From Carnobacterium_B sp040274945 (lineage in GTDB: Bacteria; Bacillota; Bacilli; Lactobacillales; Carnobacteriaceae), in contig NZ_JBEMAR010000005.1 of the NCBI RefSeq assembly GCF_040274945.1, positions 161,187-225,186 of the forward strand: a stretch of 64,000 nt of DNA, read 5' to 3'. The number at the start of each line of letters is the position of its first letter. Position 1 is the first letter of the stretch. A program made the position numbers and the translations under genes. Positions 34,894-44,071 of the stretch are shown here, one piece after another. The notes beneath the pieces were generated by a model. It saw nothing but the letters and a program-made list of their open reading frames with translations. It made no database searches and was not told where the DNA came from.

Positions 34894-35005
34894 AATAATT
34901 CCTTCTTTCTTTAGTATAATAACTAAACTTTTGTTGGCACTGTAGAGGAGTGATAATTTTCTTATAAAGAGTTTTCTTTTATTGCAGCACACCCTTTAAA
35001 AAGAT

Positions 35006-35042
35006 AAAAAAGGCCACCCATTCAATTAACGAATGGGTGGCC
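35006..35042 (-). terminator. Intrinsic terminator in the dehydrogenase leader
   Basis: On the minus strand GGCCACCCATTC and GAATGGGTGGCC form a 12-bp GC-rich stem followed by six T residues, about 115 bp before the start codon. Confidence 0.9.
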
Positions 35043-35182
35043 TAAGTCCCATTTAGCCAAACAAGCTTAAATAGGACTTAAACGACTGCAAAAAAAGTAC
35101 AGTGTCTAAATCCTGGTTCTAATAATAAAGGTTGTTTGATTGAATGAATGTGTCATGGAATGACATCCTCTCGTGGGTTAGT
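35043..35182 (-). promoter_or_regulatory. Structured 5' leader of the dehydrogenase gene, unassigned class
   Basis: Between promoter and terminator the minus strand has a hairpin TGTCAT-TCC-ATGACA (35151-35165), then a longer hairpin AAGTCC/GGACTT (35044-35079) adjoining the terminator. CATTCAAT (35146-35139) can pair with ATTGAATG in the terminator's 3' arm (35026-35019), a possible antiterminator. I recognise no riboswitch or T-box consensus. Confidence 0.5.
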
Positions 35183-35188
35183 GAAGCT

Positions 35189-35217
35189 AGGATAACATCG
35201 TTAAATTAGAAAGTCAA
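35189..35217 (-). promoter_or_regulatory. Promoter of the dehydrogenase leader
   Basis: On the minus strand TTGACT (35217-35212) and TATCCT (35194-35189) are 17 bp apart. Confidence 0.75.
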
Positions 35218-35322
35218 CACTGTTTTATAATCTTATTATAATTTAATTCATTTTAATAGAATAAGTGTATTAGCAATAGATTTAGCTAATACACTAAAAT
35301 AAAAAAAGATTAGAGTGCAAAA

Positions 35323-35410
35323 CAAATAGTTGATACACTAAGAAGTGTATCAACTATTTGTATGTGTATCATTTTGAAGCACTGGTTTACTGGTGTTTTA
35401 AACGATACAC
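35323..35410 (+). promoter_or_regulatory. GTGTATC motif cluster, probable enhancer of the PTS operon
   Basis: GTGTATC or its complement occurs at 35332, 35345, 35364 and 35404. The first two form a 17-bp-arm inverted repeat (35323-35360) beginning CAAATAGTTGATACACT. Placed 10-90 bp upstream of a sigma-54 promoter, these look like binding sites for a ManR/LevR-type enhancer-binding activator. Confidence 0.6.
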
Positions 35411-35416
35411 TAAAGT

Positions 35417-35432
35417 TGGCACAGTAATTGCA
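35417..35432 (+). promoter_or_regulatory. Sigma-54 (-24/-12) promoter of the mannose PTS operon
   Basis: TGGCAC-N5-TTGCA at 35417-35432 has the exact GG-N10-GC spacing of sigma-54 promoters. Sigma-54 control of mannose-family PTS operons is established in Listeria and Enterococcus. Confidence 0.85.
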
Positions 35433-35636
35433 TATAATAAGTGATGGACAAATCAATAAACTTGTTGGAAAATCTAAACGCTACCATGTTTAGATAAAGT
35501 ATATTGAAAGGTGGCGGTGTTGTAACTTTAAAAGTTGTGTTTTAAGTGAAATAAAACTAAAAAACATGATGAAGAAGTGATTCTGTTAGTTTCGTCTCAT
35601 CAGAAAATAGAAATAAAATATTTAGGAGGTAGAAAT

Positions 35637-36623
35637 ATGGTAGGAATTATACTAGCAAGCCATGGCGAATTTGCTGAAGGCATCTTGCAATCTGGCGCAA
35701 TGATTTTTGGAGAACAAGAAAATGTTAAAGCTATTACCTTAATGCCAAGCGAAGGACCAGAAGACGTTAAAGCAAAAATGAAAACTGCAATCGCTTCGTT
35801 TGACGATCAAGATGAAGTATTGTTCTTAGTTGATTTATGGGGTGGAACTCCATTTAATCAAGCAAACACTTTGTTTGAAGAACATAAAGAGAAGTGGGCA
35901 ATCGTTGCTGGGTTAAATTTACCAATGGTAATTGAGGCTTACGCATCTCGTCTTTCAATGAATTCAGCTCAAGAAATTGCAGCACATATCATTGAAACAG
36001 CAAAAGAGGGTGTGAGAATCAGACCTGAAGAGTTGGAACCTGTATCAACAGCTGCAGTCGCAACTGCTGAACCAATACAAGGTTCGATCCCACCAGGAAC
36101 AGTAGTTGGCGATGGTAAGATCAAACTAGTTCTAACACGTGTAGACTCTCGTTTACTACATGGTCAAGTAGCTACAGCATGGACAAAATCTGTATTACCA
36201 AACCGTATTATTATCGTTTCAGATGCTGTTGCTAAAGATGATCTTCGTAAGAGATTAATTGAACAAGCAGCACCACCAGGAGTTAAAGCTAACGTTGTTC
36301 CAATCAGTAAAATGATTGAAATTGCTAAAGATCCTCGTTTTGGAGGCACAAAAGCATTATTATTATTTGAAAACCCTAGAGATGTTGTTAGAGTTATGGA
36401 TGGCGGCGTAGACATTAAAGAAGTTAACGTTGGTTCTATGGCACACTCAGTTGGTAAAGTGGTTGTAAGTAAAGTTCTTTCAATGGGACAAGATGATGTA
36501 GAAGCTTTTGAAGAAATGAAAGAAAAAGGCGTTAAATTTGATGTACGTAAAGTACCAAATGATTCAAGTGGCAATATGAACGAGATTCTTAAAAAAGCAA
36601 AAAATGAATTAGCACGCGCATAA
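35637..36623 (+). CDS. manL: Mannose-family PTS EIIAB component
   Basis: A 328-residue fused IIAB protein. The IIA domain (1-~135) has its phosphorylated His in IILASHGEFAEG near residue 9; an Ala/Thr/Pro linker follows; the IIB domain has its His in DSRLLHGQVATAW near residue 175. It relays phosphate from HPr to sugar entering through IIC/IID. Start set at ATG 35637 with AGGAGG at 35624-35629. It is the first gene of a sigma-54-driven operon and ends 41 bp before IIC. Confidence 0.9.
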   Translation: MVGIILASHGEFAEGILQSGAMIFGEQENVKAITLMPSEGPEDVKAKMKTAIASFDDQDEVLFLVDLWGGTPFNQANTLFEEHKEKWAIVAGLNLPMVIEAYASRLSMNSAQEIAAHIIETAKEGVRIRPEELEPVSTAAVATAEPIQGSIPPGTVVGDGKIKLVLTRVDSRLLHGQVATAWTKSVLPNRIIIVSDAVAKDDLRKRLIEQAAPPGVKANVVPISKMIEIAKDPRFGGTKALLLFENPRDVVRVMDGGVDIKEVNVGSMAHSVGKVVVSKVLSMGQDDVEAFEEMKEKGVKFDVRKVPNDSSGNMNEILKKAKNELARA

Positions 36624-36664
36624 TGAACTAATAAAATAATATTAAATTAAATAGGAGGCCTATT

Positions 36665-37465
36665 ATGTCTATAATATCAATTATTCTAGTAATTCTTGTT
36701 GCATTTCTAGCCGGTATCGAAGGAATCTTAGACGAATTCCAATTCCATCAACCATTAGTGGCATGTACATTAATCGGTTTAGTAACAGGTAATTTAACAG
36801 CTTGCATCATTCTTGGCGGAACACTTCAAATGATCGCTCTTGGTTGGGCAAACATTGGAGCAGCCGTAGCACCAGATGCTGCATTAGCATCAGTTGCATC
36901 AGCAATTATTTTAGTATTAGGTGGACAAGGAGCAGCTGGAGTTCCAGCAGCAATCGCAGTTGCGGTTCCACTTGCAGTAGCAGGACTTTTCTTAACAATG
37001 GTTGTTCGTACATTAGCTGTACCTATCGTACATTTAATGGACAGCGCAGCTGAAGATGGTAATTTCAAAAGAATCGAAATGTTGCATATGGCTGCCGTAG
37101 CTATGCAAGGGATTCGTATTGCGATTCCAGCAGCAGCTCTTTTATTCATCCCAGCACAAACAGTTCAATCATTCTTAGAATCTATGCCAGCTTGGTTAAC
37201 TGACGGTATGGCAATCGGTGGTGGAATGGTCGTTGCGGTTGGTTATGCATTAGTTATCAACATGATGGCAACAAAAGAAGTATGGCCGTTCTTCATTATC
37301 GGTTTCGTAGTAGCAGCAATTTCTCAATTAACTCTTATTGCTCTTGGAGCATTAGGCGTAGCTTTAGCTCTTATTTACTTGAACCTTTCTAAAATGGGTG
37401 GTTCTTCAAATGGTGGCGGAAGTAACTCTGGTGACCCGCTTGGCGATATCTTAAACGATTATTAA
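36665..37465 (+). CDS. manM: Mannose-family PTS EIIC component
   Basis: A 266-residue membrane protein forming part of the sugar channel. It is almost wholly hydrophobic with Ala/Gly-rich helices and conserved segments EGILDEFQFHQPL, GGTLQMIALGWANIGAAVAP and AIGGGMVVAVGYA. The hydrophilic Gly/Ser-rich C-terminus is usual for Firmicute IIC. AGGAGG precedes the ATG. In related bacteria this complex also serves as a receptor for class IIa bacteriocins. Confidence 0.9.
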   Translation: MSIISIILVILVAFLAGIEGILDEFQFHQPLVACTLIGLVTGNLTACIILGGTLQMIALGWANIGAAVAPDAALASVASAIILVLGGQGAAGVPAAIAVAVPLAVAGLFLTMVVRTLAVPIVHLMDSAAEDGNFKRIEMLHMAAVAMQGIRIAIPAAALLFIPAQTVQSFLESMPAWLTDGMAIGGGMVVAVGYALVINMMATKEVWPFFIIGFVVAAISQLTLIALGALGVALALIYLNLSKMGGSSNGGGSNSGDPLGDILNDY

Positions 37466-37486
37466 TCCTGAAGGAGGAGAAGAGAC

Positions 37487-38398
37487 ATGGCAGAAAAAAT
37501 TCAGTTAACTAAAAAAGATCGCTTAGCCGTAGCATGGCGCTCTACGTTCATTCAAGGTTCTTGGAACTACGAACGTATGCAAAATGGTGGTTGGGCTTAT
37601 GCAATGATTCCAGCAATTAAAAAATTATACACTACTAAAGAGGAACGCTCATTAGCGTTAAAACGTCACTTAGAATTCTTTAATACTCACCCATACATTG
37701 CTTCACCAATTCTTGGAGTTACTTTAGCTCTTGAAGAAGAACGTGCAAACGGAGCTCCAGTTGATGATGTAGCAATTCAAGGAGTAAAAGTTGGTATGAT
37801 GGGTCCTTTGGCCGGTGTTGGTGATCCTGTGTTCTGGTTTACTGTACGTCCGATGTTAGGTGCTCTAGGAGCATCATTAGCAATGGGTGGAAGTATCCTT
37901 GGACCAATTATTTTCTTCGTAGCTTGGAACTTAATTCGTTGGGGATTCATGTGGTATACACAAGAATTCGGTTATAAAGCCGGTTCTAAAATCACAGAAG
38001 ATCTTTCAGGTGGATTATTACAAGATATTACAAAAGGTGCATCAATTCTAGGTATGTTCGTATTAGCTGCTTTAGTGCAGCGGTGGGTTTCAATCAGTTT
38101 CCAACCGGTTGTTTCCAGAGTTCAACTAGATGAAGGAGCATACATCAAATGGGATGAACTTCCAATGGGTGGCGAAGGAATTCGTCAAGCCTTTGAACAA
38201 GTCAACTCAGGATTGGCGCTTTCACCTACAAAAGTAACAACTTTACAAAACAACTTGGATCAATTGATTCCAGGATTAGCTGCATTGGCTTTAACAATGT
38301 TCTGTATGTGGTTGCTTAAGAAAAAAGTTAGTCCAATCGTTATTATTCTTGGCTTATTCGTAGTCGGAATCGGTGGACATTTAATCGGACTTTTATAA
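37487..38398 (+). CDS. manN: Mannose-family PTS EIID component
   Basis: A 303-residue IID subunit that pairs with IIC. Conserved GSWNYERMQNGGWAYAMIPA, GVKVGMMGPLAGVGDPVFW and the C-terminal transmembrane helix (VIILGLFVVGIGGHLIGLL) are present. It carries a ~25-residue extended loop (FEQVNSGLALSPTKV) before the last helices, as in the ManN/MptD group. GGAGG precedes the ATG, 21 bp after IIC. Confidence 0.9.
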   Translation: MAEKIQLTKKDRLAVAWRSTFIQGSWNYERMQNGGWAYAMIPAIKKLYTTKEERSLALKRHLEFFNTHPYIASPILGVTLALEEERANGAPVDDVAIQGVKVGMMGPLAGVGDPVFWFTVRPMLGALGASLAMGGSILGPIIFFVAWNLIRWGFMWYTQEFGYKAGSKITEDLSGGLLQDITKGASILGMFVLAALVQRWVSISFQPVVSRVQLDEGAYIKWDELPMGGEGIRQAFEQVNSGLALSPTKVTTLQNNLDQLIPGLAALALTMFCMWLLKKKVSPIVIILGLFVVGIGGHLIGLL

Positions 38399-38445
38399 GA
38401 TCAACTAAAAAGTCGTTTAAAATCTCTGAATCACTACTAATTCGC

Positions 38446-38486
38446 AATAAAAAGTGGCTGGGATCTTCTCAGTCACTTTTTTTATT
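38446..38486 (+). terminator. Intrinsic terminator between manN and manO
   Basis: AAAAAGTGGCTGGGA pairs with TCTCAGTCACTTTTT, followed by T residues. Partial readthrough could feed manO. Confidence 0.8.
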
Positions 38487-38549
38487 GCTCTAAGCACTTA
38501 AAACAACGTATAATGATGAAAAGATGATAAATGAAATGGAGCAGATAGA

Positions 38550-38954
38550 ATGGTTGAATCAATTAATACAAAAGTAGATTTAGTAATAGATGCCACTGCT
38601 TTTACAGGATTAACGGATTATGGGAAAATTATGATTGGTGATAAGGGATTTGAGTTCTTTAACTCTCGAGACAAACGTAAATTTGTTCAAATTCCATGGG
38701 AAGAAGTAGAAAATGTTATTGCTTCTGTAATGTTTAAAGGGAAATGGATACCACGTTATGCTATCGAAACCAAAAGATCTGGTACATTTACCTTTTCATC
38801 TAAGGATCCTAAGAAAGTTCTTCGAGCTATCCAAGTATATGTAGATCCAAGTCATATGGTCCATTCCTTAAGCTTCTTTGAGGTTATAAAACGTGCATTT
38901 AAATCGATTGGGAAAAAGAAAACGAGGATTAAAAAAACGAAGAAAAAGAAATAA
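38550..38954 (+). CDS. manO: DUF956-family protein ManO
   Basis: A 134-residue protein of the DUF956 family, normally the gene after mannose-family PTS operons in Firmicutes, where it is called ManO. The core includes GLTDYGKIMIGDKGFEFFN, IPWEEVENV and RFTFSSKDPK-like sequence (here GTFTFSSKDPKK). The last ~20 residues are strongly basic. Its exact role is unsettled; a regulatory link to the PTS is generally assumed. It is separated from manN by a terminator. Confidence 0.85.
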   Translation: MVESINTKVDLVIDATAFTGLTDYGKIMIGDKGFEFFNSRDKRKFVQIPWEEVENVIASVMFKGKWIPRYAIETKRSGTFTFSSKDPKKVLRAIQVYVDPSHMVHSLSFFEVIKRAFKSIGKKKTRIKKTKKKK

Positions 38955-38998
38955 TAAAATTTTAGTGTGTTTTTTTTCTTGTTCATTAATAATTCTTA

Positions 38999-39027
38999 CC
39001 TAGAACAGATTTGTTCTAGGTTTTTTT
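38999..39027 (+). terminator. Intrinsic terminator after manO
   Basis: CCTAGAACA and TGTTCTAGG pair around GATT, followed by seven T residues. Confidence 0.9.
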
Positions 39028-39087
39028 GTGCATATGTTATACTAAGCAAAAAAATATGGAGAAATAATAAAGAAGGTAGGAATTCGG

Positions 39088-39666
39088 ATGGTAGAAAAAG
39101 ATGTATTGCTTTTATTGACCGATAAGTGGGCGGATTGGGAAGCTTCATATGCTATTGCTGAAGTGAATTCTGTTCCACACTATTCAGTAAAGACGATTGC
39201 TTTAGATAAAGAATCAAAAGCTTCTATAGGTGGTTTACGCACTGAAATCGATTTTTCGATTGAAGAGTATACTGATTTAAACAATTTGGCCTTGGTCATC
39301 TTACCAGGTGGATTTTCATGGCAAGATAATCGATATGAAGAAATTGCTCGTTTTATTGAACACGTTCTTGAACAAAACATTCCAATAGCAGCAATTTGTG
39401 GAGCGACTGTTTTTCTTGGCAGTCATGGATTATTGGATAAAGTTAAACATACTGGGGATAGTTTTGAATTTTTTGAAGCGCAAGACGAATATAATGGGGC
39501 AACAAATTTTCTGGAGGCACAGGTAATTCGAGATAAAAATATCATCACCGCTAATGAAACAGCAGCAGTCGAGTTTGCTTATGAAATATATAAATTGTTG
39601 GAAATTGATGAACCAAAAGAATTAGAAGCTTGGTACGATAATTTTAAAAATGGATTTGTAAGATAG
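39088..39666 (+). CDS. DJ-1/PfpI-family protein
   Basis: A 192-residue cytosolic protein of the DJ-1/PfpI class I glutamine-amidotransferase-like fold. The nucleophile elbow is AAICGATVFLG with Cys near residue 110; an upstream Glu and LVILPGGFSW motif are present. Similar proteins are annotated YoaZ or general-stress glyoxalase/deglycase; I cannot tell which. AAGGTAGGAA precedes the ATG. Single gene with a bidirectional terminator after it. Confidence 0.8.
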   Translation: MVEKDVLLLLTDKWADWEASYAIAEVNSVPHYSVKTIALDKESKASIGGLRTEIDFSIEEYTDLNNLALVILPGGFSWQDNRYEEIARFIEHVLEQNIPIAAICGATVFLGSHGLLDKVKHTGDSFEFFEAQDEYNGATNFLEAQVIRDKNIITANETAAVEFAYEIYKLLEIDEPKELEAWYDNFKNGFVR

Positions 39667-39704
39667 AAAGGGTTTCGAAGAAATAGGTTTTGTTTGAAAT
39701 AGTA

Positions 39705-39742
39705 AAAACGGATGGCAGCTTAAACGCGACCATCCGCTTTTT
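39705..39742. terminator. Bidirectional terminator
   Basis: AAACGGATGG and CCATCCGCTTT form the stem, with A/T-tracts on both strands, between convergent genes. Confidence 0.75.
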
Positions 39743-39776
39743 AAAATGTTTATTACTTCTATTGTATCATTCTAAG

Positions 39777-41408
39777 CTAGTCACTCAAACGAGACCAGAA
39801 GCGTTCGTTGTACCATTTTACAGTACCAACACATGCCATAATTGGGATAGCAGCTGTTAACACAGAGACAATTGTTTGCCAGATAGGAGTTAAGTTATTT
39901 AATAAGAAGCCAATAAGGAGAATAGATAATAGTCCAATAATGAGTGAACTAAAAAGACTAACAAATTGAATGAATGCTCCACCTCTGTTGAATAATTCTG
40001 TAAGATTCTGCCATTCCAAATATAATAGACGGAAATCACGGGCAAAGTAATAGTGACAGAGTACGAAAATCCCGATGATGATTCCAGCTAAAAACAGAAC
40101 ACCCAACAATAAAGGTAGTTTTGCAATGAAAATAAAGACTATCCCTAAAGTAAGAGGGAGAAGTGATTCTGCTATAAAAGCGAATAAAAATTTCTGCTTT
40201 AAGTAGTTTTTCATCGAAAAAGGTAAGGATTTTAGGTACATAAAGTTTTCTCTATCTAGTGAGATAATAACACCAACAATGGAAGTCGCACTCAATGTAA
40301 GAAAAGCATAGGCGAATCCAGCAAAGAGAAACAAAGCCCAATAGTGCAAAGTCATATCTCCTAAATAAATCCCATTTGTAAAAATTGGACCTAATAGTAT
40401 AATGATAGGAAAAACAATACTTGAACTCAAATGTTGCATGATAAGTGTACCATCTTGAATAAGTCCAAAATTATATTTCCATAAGGTTCGATTAACAGAA
40501 ACGGAAGGTTTTTCTAAACCAGTTGAGTTGTCTTTTTTTTTGTTTTTTGACTTTTTTTGTCTATCTCTTACATCCAATTCTTCTTCCCTATAAAATTCGG
40601 GCACTGCCCATTTAAATACGATCAACGCCAAAAGAGCTAGTAGCGCAATCCATAAAGAGATACCAAACCAAGCATTCAAGTTGAGTGGATTCAATAAGAC
40701 CTGATGGAAGGATTGAACAAAAGGAATCACTCGATAGTCAGGTAAGACTTGGCCATAAGGAATGTCAGCTTCTTGATCCATGGAAGAGATAAAAAGGATG
40801 ACAGCCGTCATTCCTAAACTAGACAAAGTATAAAGAGTCGTTGTGACAGCTTGTTTATTTTTTCTGAACACTGCTAGTTTGGTAATCAGATGAACTAAAA
40901 CCACTGAAAAGAAAAAAATCACCACTATTAGTAGTAGAAACAAAAACAATGAAACGACAATCGTAATGAGGATAGACTGACCAGCATCCTGTCCTAACAG
41001 AATAAATAAAGATAAGCTTGGAATCAAGTACGGCAATATCATTAGTGCAAGGACAGCCAATTTAGCAGTGAAAACTTCACTCCCTTTGAAAGGCAGTGGA
41101 AGATAATGAATGAGATCTTTTGACTCATAAAATAAATTATAAACTAAATAGAACCCTTGTAAGACAGCCATGACTATGAACATCACAATATAAGTAGAAA
41201 ACATACCAGGATACTGAGTAAAGTCTATGAAAAAAAACATAAAACTATATAGTAAAAAAAATATAAACAACATAAGACCACTTTGCAAAAGAACAGCGAT
41301 ATATGGTGGAGATGAAGATGCCGTCCTTTTTTTCTCGACCAGATGAGGATTAGCAGAAACCAAATTTACTTTAGCCAGCTGTTTGATATGTTGCAGCCGC
41401 ATGCTCAT
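39777..41408 (-). CDS. ABC exporter permease (ABC-2 type)
   Basis: A 543-residue membrane protein with twelve or so hydrophobic segments and a charged cytoplasmic loop rich in Lys (KKSKNKKKDNS) near residue 290. It partners the ATPase upstream, overlapping it by 4 bp. The substrate is unknown; the paired layout resembles uncharacterised YthQ/YthP- or Ytr-type exporters of Firmicutes. Confidence 0.75.
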   Translation of the reverse strand: MSMRLQHIKQLAKVNLVSANPHLVEKKRTASSSPPYIAVLLQSGLMLFIFFLLYSFMFFFIDFTQYPGMFSTYIVMFIVMAVLQGFYLVYNLFYESKDLIHYLPLPFKGSEVFTAKLAVLALMILPYLIPSLSLFILLGQDAGQSILITIVVSLFLFLLLIVVIFFFSVVLVHLITKLAVFRKNKQAVTTTLYTLSSLGMTAVILFISSMDQEADIPYGQVLPDYRVIPFVQSFHQVLLNPLNLNAWFGISLWIALLALLALIVFKWAVPEFYREEELDVRDRQKKSKNKKKDNSTGLEKPSVSVNRTLWKYNFGLIQDGTLIMQHLSSSIVFPIIILLGPIFTNGIYLGDMTLHYWALFLFAGFAYAFLTLSATSIVGVIISLDRENFMYLKSLPFSMKNYLKQKFLFAFIAESLLPLTLGIVFIFIAKLPLLLGVLFLAGIIIGIFVLCHYYFARDFRLLYLEWQNLTELFNRGGAFIQFVSLFSSLIIGLLSILLIGFLLNNLTPIWQTIVSVLTAAIPIMACVGTVKWYNERFWSRLSD

Positions 41409-42184
41409 CCTCTCCTTTCTGGAGAAGCCAAATCAATCTCGCTGTTAGGTTGTTCTTCTTCCGCTGGAGTTCTCCCTGCCATTTTCAAATAAATCGTCTC
41501 CAGTGATTGGTCTTCATTTTCTGCTTGCAGTTCCTCGACCGTTCCATCATACAAAATCTCACCATTCTTGAGTATCGCAATATGGTCGCAAAGTTGCTGT
41601 GCTACTTCTAATACATGAGTGGAGAACAACACAATATTCCCTTTTGCTGCATGTTGCCTCATTAATTCTTTTAAATCATAGGCTGCTTGCGGATCTAATC
41701 CAGTCATTGGTTCATCCAACACCCATATTTCTGGATCGGATAGTAAGGCACCTATAACAAAGGTTTTTTGACGCATCCCATGTGAAAAAGAACTAATCAT
41801 ACTAGCCTGATTTTCCACCATATCGAATAAATTCATTAACTTTAATAGTTGCTTGTCTTTTTCTTCTTCGGGAATTTCGTAAGCAACAGCAATCAAATCC
41901 CAATATTCCATAGCTGATAAACGTAAGAACATATCCGGAGAGTCGGGAACATAACCGATTTTCTTTTTTATAGCAAGACGGTTAGTTGCAATATTTTCTC
42001 CATCCACTAAAATAGTGCCTTTGCTTGGTTCAATGATACTAACTAACGATTTGATGGCGGTCGATTTTCCAGCACCGTTATGTCCGATTAAACCAAAAAT
42101 TTCTCCTGAACGGATAGTAAAAGAGACTTCTTTTAATGCTTGTTTACTGTTATAAGATTTTGAAACAGTTTTGAATTCTATCAT
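41405..42184 (-). CDS. ABC exporter ATP-binding protein
   Basis: A 259-residue ATPase with Walker A GHNGAGKST near residue 35, signature SFSHGMRQK, Walker B IWVLDEPMTGLD and the switch His in LFSTHVLE. A short acidic C-terminal extension (PAEEEQPNSEIDL) follows. It drives the downstream permease and overlaps it by 4 bp. No regulator is linked. Confidence 0.85.
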   Translation of the reverse strand: MIEFKTVSKSYNSKQALKEVSFTIRSGEIFGLIGHNGAGKSTAIKSLVSIIEPSKGTILVDGENIATNRLAIKKKIGYVPDSPDMFLRLSAMEYWDLIAVAYEIPEEEKDKQLLKLMNLFDMVENQASMISSFSHGMRQKTFVIGALLSDPEIWVLDEPMTGLDPQAAYDLKELMRQHAAKGNIVLFSTHVLEVAQQLCDHIAILKNGEILYDGTVEELQAENEDQSLETIYLKMAGRTPAEEEQPNSEIDLASPERRG

Positions 42185-42375
42185 TTAGGCATTCTCCTTA
42201 TGTTTATCATTCGTTCTGTTAATTATATAACACGTTTTTTTTATTATAACAAAAGCCTATAGTAAAATGAACTATACAAAAAAAGAAATTATTTTCTTGG
42301 AAATAAAAAGTGGTTTTTGCTTTATACTTAACAATATGGTTTATTAAAGTTAGAAACAGTTGGGAGTGGTAATGT

Positions 42376-43296
42376 ATGCAAAAGAAGGTTTATTTTCTTT
42401 TCTTAGTCATCTTGTTAAGCATTGTAGTCATGGGTTGTGAAAACCGTGAAAACACTAAATCAATTAGTGAAAACCAAACAACTAATGAGGAACAGTCAAC
42501 CAATACAAATGAAAAAATAAGTTCCAACATTGATTCTTCAGATCCATTAACGACCAATCAAACGGCAGTCCCGACGCTTTTTATCCATGGCTATGGAGGA
42601 ACAGCACGCAGTTTTAAAGGAATGCTGTCTCGATTTGAAGAGAATAGTTGGGGAAAAAATGAATTAACATTAACCGTTCAGCCAGATGGTATTATTTCTG
42701 AAATCGGTGAATGGAAAAATGAATCAAATAATCCAATGATCCAAGTGTTGTTTGCAGATAATAAGAATAATGAATGGAATCAAGCAGAGTGGATCAAAGA
42801 TGTTTTAACTTATTTAAAGACTGTCTATCAAATAAATGAAGTTAACTTAGTTGGGCACTCTATGGGAGGAGTAAGTAGTTTTCGCTATCTAGTCACATAT
42901 GGAAATGAAAAAACGTTGCCGATAGTAACTAACTTTGTAGCGATAGGCGCTCCATTCAATGACTTTTTATCAGGTAATGAAGAGCAATCCTTGAATGATT
43001 TAACTCAAAATGGTCCTTTAGTAAGCAGCGAACGGTATAAAGATTTTACTACAAGAATCAAACAATACCCTAAAATGACTAAAATGTTAAATATTGTTGG
43101 AAATCTGCAAGATGGGTCAGAAGGAGATGGAACAGTTTCGATTAGAAGCGGATTGTCGATTGGTTATTTAATGCAAACAACTGAAATGAATTATCGTGAG
43201 GAAATCGTTACTGGATCACAGGCTTCTCATAGTCAACTACATGAAAATACGCAAGTAGATGAGTTGGTTGCTGACTTTATATGGAGTACTCCTTAA
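42376..43296 (+). CDS. DUF915-family alpha/beta-hydrolase lipoprotein
   Basis: A 306-residue secreted hydrolase with lipobox VMGC near residues 17-20 and a ~40-residue Asn/Ser/Thr-rich linker. The alpha/beta-hydrolase core shows PTLFIHGYGGTARS (oxyanion region) and the nucleophile elbow LVGHSMGG near residue 165; a late His lies in ASHSQLHEN. DUF915 proteins are typical lipase-like surface hydrolases of lactic acid bacteria; substrate unknown. Confidence 0.85.
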   Translation: MQKKVYFLFLVILLSIVVMGCENRENTKSISENQTTNEEQSTNTNEKISSNIDSSDPLTTNQTAVPTLFIHGYGGTARSFKGMLSRFEENSWGKNELTLTVQPDGIISEIGEWKNESNNPMIQVLFADNKNNEWNQAEWIKDVLTYLKTVYQINEVNLVGHSMGGVSSFRYLVTYGNEKTLPIVTNFVAIGAPFNDFLSGNEEQSLNDLTQNGPLVSSERYKDFTTRIKQYPKMTKMLNIVGNLQDGSEGDGTVSIRSGLSIGYLMQTTEMNYREEIVTGSQASHSQLHENTQVDELVADFIWSTP

Positions 43297-43348
43297 ATAG
43301 TGAATCTATTTAGGGATATCAACTAAACAGATAAAGGGGTGTGGTCGT

Positions 43349-43891
43349 ATGCAATTTATTATCTTATTACGAGGAGTCAATGTTGGAGGGAAAAATCGAG
43401 TTCCAATGAGCGATTTAAAACAGTATTTAACCAAAGCTGGATTTGCAAATGCTAGATCTCATATTAATAGTGGCAATTTAATTGTTGAAAGTGAAAAAGA
43501 CAGTGAAAAGGATGTTTTAGAAAAATGCCGAAAAATTTTATCGGATAACTTTGTTTTTCCAATTGATGTTGTAATTATTTCTGATGAGAAGTACCAAACG
43601 GAATTAGCAAGTATTCCATTTTGGTGGGGAGAAGATGAAGACTACAGGCACAATGCTTTATTTTTATTGCCTTCAGTGAATAAAAAAGAAATTGCTGAAC
43701 TTCTCTCGATTATAAATACTGATTATGAAAAAGTCTATATAGGAGAGCAAGTTATCTTTTGGTCATCCTCTTTTAAACAGAATTACAGTAAGACCTATTA
43801 TTCAAAATTAGCCAGTCAACCTTTCTACAAAAAGGTAACGATCAGGAATCGAAATACGACCCTTAAATTGCTTAAATTTTTAGAGAATTAG
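43349..43891 (+). CDS. DUF1697-family protein
   Basis: A 180-residue protein with the DUF1697 signature start (FIILLRGVNVGGKNRVPMSDL) and the central ARSHINSGNLIVES segment. Members are common in bacteria and of unknown function; two alpha/beta repeats are expected. No signal or membrane segment. It begins 53 bp after the DUF915 gene, possibly cotranscribed. Confidence 0.85.
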   Translation: MQFIILLRGVNVGGKNRVPMSDLKQYLTKAGFANARSHINSGNLIVESEKDSEKDVLEKCRKILSDNFVFPIDVVIISDEKYQTELASIPFWWGEDEDYRHNALFLLPSVNKKEIAELLSIINTDYEKVYIGEQVIFWSSSFKQNYSKTYYSKLASQPFYKKVTIRNRNTTLKLLKFLEN

Positions 43892-43946
43892 TAGGTAACT
43901 GTGTGTAAGGCGAAATCTTTCTAACCGTAGTATAAATCACATGTAT

Positions 43947-43983
43947 GAATACAGAGCTGAGTTTTTTTCTCAGCTCTGTATTC
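43947..43983. terminator. 15-bp perfect hairpin with oligo-T loop
   Basis: GAATACAGAGCTGAG and its complement frame a loop of seven T residues. The T-run lies in the loop rather than after the stem, so its terminator function is uncertain. Confidence 0.5.
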
Positions 43984-44071
43984 GTGAGTGGTTCACTTTT
44001 TCATAAGAAAAGGGTAGAATAAGCTAAATGGTTTAGATGGTTCGATCAACAAACTAGTGGAGTGTGAGTAA

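Noticed and set aside
35043..35182. SAM-I riboswitch before the dehydrogenase
   Set aside because: None of the S-box conserved blocks (AGAGAGGTGGAGGGA-like, CCCGGCAACC-like) occur.
36164..36574. 136-codon ORF antisense to the PTS EIIB domain
   Set aside because: Opposite a conserved domain and without a start site; typical shadow.
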